A stretch of 6,363 nucleotides of DNA, from assembly GCA_036480335.1 (NCBI GenBank), contig JAZGGH010000038.1:1-6363 (forward strand), read 5' to 3'. The DNA comes from JAZGER01 sp036480335 (GTDB lineage Bacteria; Pseudomonadota; Gammaproteobacteria; DSM-19610). The position numbers and the translations under genes are program-made. The notes beneath the pieces were generated by a model. That model was not told the DNA's origin and made no database searches. It saw nothing but the letters and a program-made list of their open reading frames with translations. The stretch's first letter is position 1, and each line of letters starts with the position of its first letter. This document shows positions 1 through 5,246 of this stretch, in pieces.

Positions 1-40
1 TACAGAAGGAACTGTCAGTTAATACGATGTAGAGAGGAGA

Positions 41-86
41 TTTAGTCTGATCAGCTGAGTCGATAGAAGACCAGATTCAGACTAAA
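41..86. repeat. Inverted repeat upstream of the toxin-antitoxin operon
   Basis: TTTAGTCTGA at 41-50 is exactly repeated as its reverse complement TCAGACTAAA at 77-86, with 26 nt between the arms. A short palindrome, TCAGCTGA (51-58), adjoins the left arm. The right arm overlaps TAAAAT (83-88), which could serve as a -10 box, although no good -35 is seen 16-18 nt before it. Antitoxins of type II modules commonly bind inverted repeats at their own promoter, so an autoregulatory operator is a reasonable inference. No T-run follows, so a terminator is unlikely. Confidence 0.45.
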
Positions 87-93
87 ATTTAAG

Positions 94-112
94 TAGGTGA
101 AAACAGCACCTA
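94..112 (+). promoter_or_regulatory. Small hairpin in the antitoxin leader
   Basis: TAGGTG (94-99) and CACCTA (107-112) form a perfect 6-bp stem with a 7-nt loop, 20 nt before the antitoxin ATG. It may be part of the 5' leader or an operator half-site. The only SD-like bases before the antitoxin are AAGAGA (119-124), which is weak. Function is inferred from position only. Confidence 0.25.
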
Positions 113-132
113 AAAACTAAGAGACTAAGACT

Positions 133-345
133 ATGCTAAACATACAGATAGATAACCCAGAGCTTGAGAAAAGTATTAAGCATGCCTATGGTGATGATAC
201 AAAGTCTATCGCCATAGCTTTTTCTGAGTTTATTAAGCAACAGCAAATAAAACGGGATATTGGAATCTCAATTAAACAGCTTGATTCAGGAGAAGGTATT
301 CCATTAAGTAATGCCGTTAGCGAGATTCGCGCTAAGTATGAGTAA
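133..345 (+). CDS. Antitoxin of a type II toxin-antitoxin module, RHH-like (ParD/RelB-type)
   Basis: This 70-residue protein is probably the antitoxin that binds and neutralises the toxin encoded next, and likely represses the shared promoter. The N-terminus (LNIQID, residues 2-7) looks like a DNA-binding beta strand, followed by two helices (about 9-18 and 21-38), which suits a ribbon-helix-helix dimer. The C-terminal half (KQLDSGEGIPLSNAVSEIRA, about 48-67) resembles the toxin-wrapping tail common in small antitoxins paired with ParE-type toxins. The ATG at 133 is the only sensible start; the SD is weak (AAGAGA, 119-124). Its last 8 nt overlap the toxin start (ATGAGTAA, 338-345), the usual antitoxin-first arrangement. 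The exact antitoxin family cannot be settled by eye; the role is supported mainly by size, order and the clear toxin partner. Confidence 0.8.
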   Translation: MLNIQIDNPELEKSIKHAYGDDTKSIAIAFSEFIKQQQIKRDIGISIKQLDSGEGIPLSNAVSEIRAKYE

Positions 346-625
346 TTTAACTATTGTCTTTTCTCCTCGTGCGAAACAACGCTTAGAGGATATAGCAGAC
401 TACTTGTACCAGCAAAAACTTTCTGACACGTTCATTATTGATTACCTTAACCGCATTGAAACTTGGCTTGACACTTTATTACTTCAATTTCCTGAGTCGG
501 GTACTCCAATGCCTGAATTTGGCGAGGGTGTTCGTCGCGTTACTTATAAGAAGTACAGCTTTCTCTACAGAATAAAAAATAATGTCATTGAGATTTTGAC
601 TGTTTATAGAGAAAATTTACCATGA
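338..625 (+). CDS. ParE/RelE-superfamily toxin
   Basis: This is a 95-residue toxin of the ParE/RelE fold. Members either cleave ribosome-bound mRNA (RelE-like) or poison DNA gyrase (ParE-like); the sequence does not clearly separate the two. Visible family features are an N-terminal strand (TIVFSP, 5-10), the helical hairpin with LEDIADYL (16-23) and FIIDYLNRIETWL (32-44), the FPESGTPMPE turn (51-60), GVRRVTYKKYSFLYRI (64-79) and the C-terminal strand ending IEILTVYRENLP (84-95). A longer reading frame opens at 311, but the ATG at 338 gives the normal family N-terminus and the compact 8-nt overlap with the antitoxin, so I prefer it. No strong SD precedes it, so translation is probably coupled to the antitoxin. 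Its stop overlaps the hsdM start by 4 nt (ATGA, 622-625). It appears intact. Confidence 0.87.
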   Translation: MSNLTIVFSPRAKQRLEDIADYLYQQKLSDTFIIDYLNRIETWLDTLLLQFPESGTPMPEFGEGVRRVTYKKYSFLYRIKNNVIEILTVYRENLP

Positions 626-2097
626 ATGCTGAATCAATCGTTTCCAAAGTCTGGAGCTTTTGCACCACCTTGCGTGATGATGGTGTGGGCTATGGGGATT
701 ACTTAGAACAACTCACCTATTTAATCTTTTTAAAAATGGCGGATGAATACAGCAAACCACCGTATAACCGTGATGTGGGCATTCCTGAAAATGTAAATTG
801 GCAGAGCTTACGCACTAAAAAAGGTGCGGAGCTGGAGGTTCACTATGTTCATTTATTACGTGAGCTGGCGAGTAAAAAAGGCATTTTAGGGCAGATATTT
901 ACCAAATCACAAAACAAGATTCAAGACCCTGCCAAGCTTTCACGCCTAATTGATATGGTGAACGACACCGATTGGGTAATGATGGGAGCTGATACCAAAG
1001 GTACAATTTATGAGGGCTTGCTGGAGAAAAATGCAGAAGATACAAAATCAGGTGCAGGACAATATTTTACGCCACGTTCTTTAATTAAAACGATGGTGGC
1101 GTGTATGCGCCCCGCACCCAATCAAACCATTTCTGACCCTGCCTGTGGAACGGGTGGTTTCTTTTTATCGGCGTATGATTTTTTGCTGGATAATCACAAA
1201 CTCAATAAAGATGAGTTAGCCTTTTTAAAACACGATACTTTTCAAGGCAATGAGATTGTCGCCAATACGCGTCGCCTGTGTTTAATGAATATGTTTTTAC
1301 ACAATATCGGTGAGATTGACGGCGAAAGCATGGTGAGTCCCAATGATGCTTTGATTGCACCACCGAGCCAGACGGTTGATATTGTTTTAGCTAATCCACC
1401 GTTTGGTAAAAAAAGTAGTATGACTTTTACCAATGAAGAAGGCGAGCAAGAAAAGGATGAACTAACCTACAACCGCCAAGACTTTTGGGCAAGCACATCA
1501 AACAAACAGGTTAATTTTGTTCAGCACATTCGTAGCTTATTAAAATCCACAGGACGCGCAGCTGTAGTTGTGCCTGATAATGTGCTATTTGAGGGTGGCG
1601 CAGGTGAAACCGTGCGTAAAAAGCTGATGGAAACCACCGAGCTACACACAATTTTGCGTTTGCCTACAGGGATTTTCTATGCCAATGGCGTTAAGGCGAA
1701 TGTGTTATTTTTTGATAATCACCCCGCCCAAAAAGAACCATGGACAAAATCAATCTGGTTTTATGATTACCGCACTAATGTACATCACACATTAAAGAAA
1801 AAGCCTATGCGTCAGGCTGATTTAAAAGATTTCGTTGCATGTTTTAACCCTGAAAATCGCTTTGATAGAAAAGCCACCTGGAATGAAGAAACCCAGCCCG
1901 ATGGACGCTGGCGCGAATATAACTATGATGAAATTATCGTCCGTGATAAAACCAGCCTGGATATTTTTTGGTTGAAAGATAAATCGCTCGCTGATCTTGA
2001 TAATTTGCCTGAGCCAGAAGTTTTGGCAGAGGAGATTATCGAGAATATGGAGGCGGGTTTGAATAGCTTTCGGGAAGTATTGGCGGAACTTGAGTAG
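622..2097 (+). CDS. hsdM: Type I restriction-modification system methyltransferase subunit HsdM
   Basis: HsdM is the SAM-dependent adenine-N6 DNA methylase subunit of type I systems. It normally works as M2S with the specificity subunit HsdS, and with HsdR for cleavage. The 491-residue protein has the N-terminal helical domain (about 1-130, opening NAESIVSKVW and containing YGDYLEQLTYLIFLKMADE), the GQYFTPR segment (146-152, motif X region), the SAM-binding DPACGTGGF (172-180, motif I) and the catalytic NPPFG (258-262, motif IV of N6-adenine methylases). The C-terminal tail (LAEEIIENMEAGLNSFREVL) is as expected, so the gene looks complete and catalytically competent. Start and stop fit the family. 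It is joined to the toxin gene by an ATGA overlap. Oddly, no hsdS follows, although HsdM needs HsdS to choose a target. Its codons are AT-rich compared with thrS and later genes, consistent with horizontal acquisition. Confidence 0.95.
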   Translation: MNAESIVSKVWSFCTTLRDDGVGYGDYLEQLTYLIFLKMADEYSKPPYNRDVGIPENVNWQSLRTKKGAELEVHYVHLLRELASKKGILGQIFTKSQNKIQDPAKLSRLIDMVNDTDWVMMGADTKGTIYEGLLEKNAEDTKSGAGQYFTPRSLIKTMVACMRPAPNQTISDPACGTGGFFLSAYDFLLDNHKLNKDELAFLKHDTFQGNEIVANTRRLCLMNMFLHNIGEIDGESMVSPNDALIAPPSQTVDIVLANPPFGKKSSMTFTNEEGEQEKDELTYNRQDFWASTSNKQVNFVQHIRSLLKSTGRAAVVVPDNVLFEGGAGETVRKKLMETTELHTILRLPTGIFYANGVKANVLFFDNHPAQKEPWTKSIWFYDYRTNVHHTLKKKPMRQADLKDFVACFNPENRFDRKATWNEETQPDGRWREYNYDEIIVRDKTSLDIFWLKDKSLADLDNLPEPEVLAEEIIENMEAGLNSFREVLAELE

Positions 2098-2270
2098 ATA
2101 CGAATTTGGGCGGAGAAATCAATCAAGCTTTGTGAGCGGTTAATACAGAACAAACAAGGTTCCAATCACCTCTATTATTTTAGTTTTTGGCAGTCCAGTA
2201 AACAGTGAGCGCAGAAATGCATGAGGCTCCAGACTATATTTGGCTGATTCACAATCAGTGAGATACCCAG
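2098..2270. other. Spacer between hsdM and the tRNA promoter
   Basis: No supportable gene lies here. The hsdM frame stays open for 36 codons past its TAG, up to a TGA at 2206-2208, with no start and no recognisable HsdS sequence. CTGATT (2244-2249) and AATCAG (2253-2258) form a perfect 6-bp stem with a 3-nt loop, but no T-run follows, so it is not a convincing terminator. No repeat of the tRNA 3' end that would mark an island attachment site was found. This may be junction or scar sequence between accessory and core DNA. Confidence 0.5.
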
Positions 2271-2298
2271 TTGACAGTCTGCGACTACCCTGTAAAAT
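2271..2298 (+). promoter_or_regulatory. Sigma70 promoter of the tRNA-Val gene
   Basis: A perfect -35 box TTGACA (2271-2276) is followed after 16 nt by TAAAAT (2293-2298), five of six matches to the -10 consensus. Transcription would start near 2305, giving a leader of about 12 nt before the mature tRNA. Position and strength suit a stable-RNA gene. A weak TG at 2291-2292 touches the -10. Confidence 0.75.
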
Positions 2299-2316
2299 TC
2301 CCTCTCTTGAGACCTT

Positions 2317-2393
2317 AGGCGCGTAGCTCAGTTGGTTAGAGTACCACCTTGACATGGTGGGGGTCGGTGGTTCGAATCCACTCGCGCCTACCA
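2317..2393 (+). tRNA. tRNA-Val (anticodon GAC)
   Basis: The 77-nt sequence folds as a full cloverleaf. The acceptor arm AGGCGCG (2317-2323) pairs with CGCGCCT (2383-2389). The D stem is GCTC/GAGT. The anticodon stem CCACC/GGTGG encloses the loop TTGACAT with GAC at 2351-2353. The variable loop is GGGTC, and the T arm GGTGG-TTCGAAT-CCACU has one G-U pair. Discriminator A2390 and an encoded CCA (2391-2393) complete it. GAC reads the valine codons GUC and GUU. From the D arm to the T arm it is very close to E. coli tRNA-Val(GAC), while the acceptor stem differs. It has its own promoter and lies 80 nt upstream of thrS in the same direction. Confidence 0.97.
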
Positions 2394-2396
2394 AAT

Positions 2397-2425
2397 TTGA
2401 TTATCCCCGCGCCGGCGGGTATATT
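2397..2425 (+). promoter_or_regulatory. Candidate thrS promoter
   Basis: TTGATT (2397-2402, four of six matches to the -35 consensus) is separated by exactly 17 nt from TATATT (2420-2425, five of six matches to the -10). Transcription would start near 2432, leaving a leader of about 40 nt that begins just before the hairpin at 2439-2459. This is pattern-based; read-through from the tRNA promoter is the alternative. Confidence 0.45.
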
Positions 2426-2432
2426 TGTTTAT
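2406..2432 (+). terminator. Possible terminator after tRNA-Val
   Basis: CCCGC (2406-2410) pairs with GCGGG (2415-2419) around a GCCG loop. The following stretch TATATTTGTTTAT is T-rich but interrupted, so termination may be partial and the tRNA transcript may read into thrS. The same bases lie in the spacer of a candidate thrS promoter. Confidence 0.45.
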
Positions 2433-2438
2433 ACACAT

Positions 2439-2463
2439 GTGGCCTTTGGTAGTGGTCACCACT
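2439..2463 (+). promoter_or_regulatory. Anticodon-like hairpin in the thrS leader (candidate ThrRS operator)
   Basis: GTGGCC (2439-2444) pairs with GGTCAC (2454-2459), six pairs including one G-U. The enclosed UUUGGUAGU can be read as a U-U mismatch closing a 7-nt loop, UUGGUAG, with GGU (2448-2450) exactly in anticodon position, preceded by U and followed by A. GGU is a threonine anticodon. In E. coli, ThrRS represses its own mRNA by binding a leader hairpin that mimics the tRNA-Thr anticodon arm. The stem ends 14 nt before the thrS ATG, and no clear SD is visible there (TAGAAT). A competing hairpin, AGTGG/CCACT (2451-2463), shares bases. The regulatory role is inference. Confidence 0.4.
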
Positions 2464-2473
2464 GTAGAATAGT

Positions 2474-4405
2474 ATGCCGGTTGTTACCCTTCCTGACGGT
2501 AGTCAGCGTTCATTTGATTATCCCGTAACTGTGTTTGATGTGGCTTCCGATATTGGCCCTGGGCTTGCCAGAGCGACATTTGCCGGTAAGGTTAATGGTC
2601 GCCTGGTGGATGCCAGTTTTGTGATTGATGATGATGCCGAGCTGGCGATTGTGACTGGCAGGGATGAGGAGGCACTGGAGTTGGTGCGTCACGATGCGGC
2701 GCACATTATGGCGCAGGCGGTGCAGGAGCTATATCCGGGTACCCAGGTGACGATTGGGCCAGCCATTGAAAATGGTTTCTATTACGATTTTGCGCGCGAA
2801 ACACCGTTTACGCCGGAAGATCTGACAAAAATTGAAAAACGCATGCAGGAGATTGTGAAACGCAATCTGCCGATAGAAAGAGAAGTCTGGTCGCGTGAGG
2901 ATGCCATTAAAACCTTTGACGATCTTGGCGAGAAATACAAGGTCGAGATTATCAATGATGTGATTCCCGAAGGCGAGGAGCTATCAATTTATCGCCAGGG
3001 CGAATGGTTTGATGTCTGTCGTGGGCCGCATCTGCCGAGTACCGGCAAGTTACCGAAAGCCTTCAAGTTGATGAAAGTGGCCGGTGCTTACTGGCGTGGT
3101 GATTCCAGTCAGCCAATGTTACAGCGTATTTATGGCACGGCCTGGCGTAACAAGGATGAACTGAAGGCGTATCTGCACCGCCTGGAAGAGGCTGAGAAGC
3201 GAGATCACCGCAAGCTGGGTAAGGTCATGGATATGTTTCATACTCAGGAAGAAGCGCCCGGTATGGTGTTCTGGCACGACAATGGCTGGACGGTGTATCT
3301 GGAAATCCAGAATTATATTCGCGAGAAGTTGCGCAACCACGGTTATCAGGAAGTGCATACGCCCACAGTGATTGATCGTTCCTTATGGGAAAAATCCGGC
3401 CACTGGGAAAAATTTCAGGACGATATGTTCATTACAGAGGCCGAGCATCACGTCTACGCGATCAAGCCGATGAACTGTCCGGCGCATATTCAGATTTATA
3501 ATCAGGGGTTGAAGAGCTACCGCGATCTGCCGTTGCGACTGGCCGAGTTTGGTTCCTGCCATCGCAATGAGCCATCGGGTACTTTGCACGGTCTGATGCG
3601 GGTGCGTGGCTTTGTTCAGGATGATGCGCATATCTTCTGTACGGAAGAGCAGGTGCTTGATGAGGTTTCTAGCTTTATCGACTTACTCTTTGAAGTATAT
3701 AAAGATTTTGGTTTTGAAGACGTTATTATTAAATTATCTACCCGGCCGGAACAGCGGGTTGGTGAAGATCATCTCTGGGATAAGGCCGAGAAATCTCTGG
3801 AAGATGCCCTTAACCATAAAAATCTGGATTGGGGTCTGCAGCCGGGTGAAGGCGCATTTTATGGCCCGAAAATCGAATTTTCATTAAAGGATTGTCTGGA
3901 ACGGGTCTGGCAGTTGGGTACCATTCAACTGGATTTCTCGATGCCGGGCAGGTTGAGCGCAACGTATGTTGCCGAAGATGGCAGCAAGCAGACGCCGGTG
4001 ATGTTGCATCGGGCGATTTTGGGTTCGCTGGAAAGATTTATCGGTATTTTGATCGAACATTACGCAGGTGCTTTGCCGTTATGGTTAGCACCAACTCAGG
4101 CAGTTATTTTAAATATTACGGATAAACAGGCTGATTTTGCCCGAAAAATAGAAGAAACTATGAAAAAACAGGGTATTCGTGTCAAAACGGACTTGAGAAA
4201 TGAGAAAATCGGCTTTAAAATCCGCGAGCATACTATTCAACGAGTTCCCTATTTGCTGGTTATCGGTGATCGGGAAGTTGAAGCTAATTCTGTGGCCGTA
4301 CGAACACGTGGTGGCGGGGATCTGGGAAGCCAGACTATTGATACTCTCATTGAAGGGTTGAAAACCGAGATCACGAGTTATGGCCGATCTGTCTTGGAGA
4401 CGTAA
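2474..4405 (+). CDS. thrS: Threonine--tRNA ligase (ThrRS)
   Basis: This cytoplasmic class II synthetase attaches threonine to tRNA-Thr and hydrolyses mischarged Ser-tRNA-Thr. The 643 residues match the usual bacterial length (E. coli 642). Domains in order are TGS (about 1-62), the editing domain with H73-x3-H77 and C182-x3-H186, the catalytic core (about 245-535) and the C-terminal anticodon-binding domain (about 540-643). The zinc ligands that select threonine are C335 (in MNCPAH), H386 (in DDAH) and H512 (in MLHRAILGS). The motif 2 stretch RNEPSG is present, so the enzyme looks complete and active. The ATG at 2474 gives the family N-terminus MPVVTLPDGSQRSF, but no clear SD precedes it. The gene heads the translation operon, and its 3' end carries the SD of infC. 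Several stretches (about 3660-3740 and 4080-4280) are AT-richer than the rest, without frame damage. Confidence 0.98.
   Translation: MPVVTLPDGSQRSFDYPVTVFDVASDIGPGLARATFAGKVNGRLVDASFVIDDDAELAIVTGRDEEALELVRHDAAHIMAQAVQELYPGTQVTIGPAIENGFYYDFARETPFTPEDLTKIEKRMQEIVKRNLPIEREVWSREDAIKTFDDLGEKYKVEIINDVIPEGEELSIYRQGEWFDVCRGPHLPSTGKLPKAFKLMKVAGAYWRGDSSQPMLQRIYGTAWRNKDELKAYLHRLEEAEKRDHRKLGKVMDMFHTQEEAPGMVFWHDNGWTVYLEIQNYIREKLRNHGYQEVHTPTVIDRSLWEKSGHWEKFQDDMFITEAEHHVYAIKPMNCPAHIQIYNQGLKSYRDLPLRLAEFGSCHRNEPSGTLHGLMRVRGFVQDDAHIFCTEEQVLDEVSSFIDLLFEVYKDFGFEDVIIKLSTRPEQRVGEDHLWDKAEKSLEDALNHKNLDWGLQPGEGAFYGPKIEFSLKDCLERVWQLGTIQLDFSMPGRLSATYVAEDGSKQTPVMLHRAILGSLERFIGILIEHYAGALPLWLAPTQAVILNITDKQADFARKIEETMKKQGIRVKTDLRNEKIGFKIREHTIQRVPYLLVIGDREVEANSVAVRTRGGGDLGSQTIDTLIEGLKTEITSYGRSVLET
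4396..4400 (+). promoter_or_regulatory. Ribosome binding site that fixes the infC start
   Basis: GGAGA lies inside the last codons of thrS and is 7 nt from the ATC at 4408. No ATG, GTG or TTG is suitably spaced from it; the nearest TTG in frame is at 4471, more than 60 nt away. This supports ATC as the infC start codon. Confidence 0.75.
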
Positions 4406-4407
4406 AT

Positions 4408-4932
4408 ATCGCAACTGTAAAGAAAGTAAAGCATCGAATTAACGACGACATCACTGCCAGTGAGGTCCGCTTGATTGATCAGGATGGTGAGCAGGCCGGC
4501 GTTGTCAGTATTGACAAAGCGCGGGAAATGGCAACCGCTGCCAGTATGGATCTGGTGGAAATTGCTCCGCAGGGTGAGCCACCTGTCTGCCGTTTAATGG
4601 ACTACGGTAAATTTCGCTTTGAAGAGCAGAAGAAACGACAGCAGGCGCGAAAAAAACAGAAGCAGATACAGGTTAAGGAAATCAAGTTTCGTCCAGGAAC
4701 GGATATTGGTGATTACAATATCAAGCTGCGTAATCTGACGCGCTTTCTGGAAGATGGTGATAAAGTCAAAGTAACGTTACGTTTCAGAGGGCGCGAAATG
4801 GCGCATCAGCATCTGGGACGTGATTTGTTGAAACGGGTTGAAGCAGACCTGGCAGAATTGGGATCGGTTGAACAGTTCCCAAAAATGGAAGGCCGGCAGA
4901 TGATTATGGTGCTGGCGCCGAAGAAGAGGTAG
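4408..4932 (+). CDS. infC: Translation initiation factor IF-3, ATC start
   Basis: IF-3 binds the 30S subunit, prevents premature 50S joining and checks the start codon and initiator tRNA. Read from ATC 4408, translated as initiator Met, the protein has 174 residues, normal for the family. The N-domain (about 1-72) begins ATVKKVKHRINDDI and contains VCRLMDYGKFRFE (Y66). The basic helical linker (about 73-92, rich in K, R and Q) follows, then the C-domain with FRPGTDIGDYN and KVKVTLRFRGREM, ending APKKR. Starting at TTG 4471 would remove 21 residues, including the conserved RIN segment, and that TTG has no SD. The gene starts 2 nt after thrS stops. In E. coli infC starts with AUU and IF-3 represses its own mRNA by discriminating against that codon; ATC here probably serves the same loop. 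Confidence 0.95.
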   Translation: MATVKKVKHRINDDITASEVRLIDQDGEQAGVVSIDKAREMATAASMDLVEIAPQGEPPVCRLMDYGKFRFEEQKKRQQARKKQKQIQVKEIKFRPGTDIGDYNIKLRNLTRFLEDGDKVKVTLRFRGREMAHQHLGRDLLKRVEADLAELGSVEQFPKMEGRQMIMVLAPKKR

Positions 4933-5031
4933 TTGTAAGTTAGTATTGATAGGTGTTGCCCCGGGCATTCCCGCGCCTAGGTTTGGCAACTTAATTTAAG
5001 TAGTAATAGTGCATAGAAGCGGAGAAGTAAA
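4933..5031 (+). promoter_or_regulatory. Structured infC-rpmI spacer, candidate L20 leader
   Basis: This 99-nt gap can form GTTGCC (4955-4960) with GGCAAC (4985-4990). A small inner hairpin, CGGG (4962-4965)/CCCG (4970-4973), fits inside, and a palindrome, ACTTAA/TTAAGT (4989-5001), adjoins. The rpmI SD (GGAGAAG, 5021-5027) follows. In E. coli, L20 represses rpmI-rplT translation by binding a structured mRNA region at this same location. Location and foldability support such an operator, but I did not find a long-range pairing that occludes the rpmI SD, and no T-run makes it a terminator. Confidence 0.4.
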
Positions 5032-5229
5032 ATGCCTAAGATGAAAACCCACCGCGGTGCTGCAAAGCGGTTCAGTAAAACAGCCAGTGGCGGCTATAAA
5101 CGGGGTCAATCCCATCACCGTCATATCCTCACCAAGAAAAGTGCGAAGCGTAAGCGTCAGTTGGGGAATACCCTGCAGATATCTGATGCGGATGCGCGTG
5201 TTGTTCGACGCATGTTGCCCTACGTTTGA
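5032..5229 (+). CDS. rpmI: Large ribosomal subunit protein L35 (bL35)
   Basis: This is a 65-residue, very basic protein of the 50S subunit. The sequence opens PKMKTHRGAAKRF and contains the Lys/Arg/His-rich GQSHHRHILTKK and SAKRKRQLG segments, ending RMLPYV, all typical of bL35; the length is exactly that of the family. The SD GGAGAAG (5021-5027) is close to the ATG at 5032. It sits between infC and rplT, the conserved order in gammaproteobacteria, with 17 nt to rplT, so the two are probably co-translated and share L20 control. Confidence 0.98.
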   Translation: MPKMKTHRGAAKRFSKTASGGYKRGQSHHRHILTKKSAKRKRQLGNTLQISDADARVVRRMLPYV

Positions 5230-5246
5230 TTGATTGAGGATTAGTT

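Noticed and set aside
1..32. Possible 3' end of an upstream gene
   Set aside because: All three forward frames reach a stop in the first 45 nt, and the few residues are too short to recognise.
1..132. Integron attC-like recombination site upstream of the toxin-antitoxin pair
   Set aside because: The region has inverted repeats, but the conserved core-site ends expected of attC (RYYYAAC and GTTRRRY in proper positions) were not found.
311..337. Longer N-terminus for the toxin starting at ATG 311
   Set aside because: The nine extra residues (MPLARFALS) lie over antitoxin coding sequence and do not fit the family. ATG 338 gives the normal toxin start and the usual 8-nt overlap.
2098..2205. In-frame open extension after the hsdM stop as an hsdS remnant
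   Set aside because: The 36-codon stretch has no start codon and no recognisable specificity-subunit motif, so it is treated as non-coding.
2140..2394. Reverse-strand open frame of 84 codons containing GASGFEPPTPTMSRWYSNQLSYAP
   Set aside because: It is the antisense reading of the tRNA-Val gene and its upstream region. This peptide pattern is a familiar artefact of reading tRNA genes backwards, and it has no independent gene support.
3606..3887. Forward open frame of 93 codons inside thrS
   Set aside because: It is out of frame within the intact, well conserved thrS coding sequence and has no SD or recognisable motif.
4073..4113. Internal promoter for infC in the AT-rich 3' part of thrS
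   Set aside because: Internal promoters exist in E. coli thrS, but the best boxes here (TTAGCA with TTTAAA) are too weak to support a call.
4471..4932. IF-3 starting at TTG 4471
   Set aside because: This would delete 21 conserved N-terminal residues and has no SD. The ATC at 4408 has both the SD and the family N-terminus.
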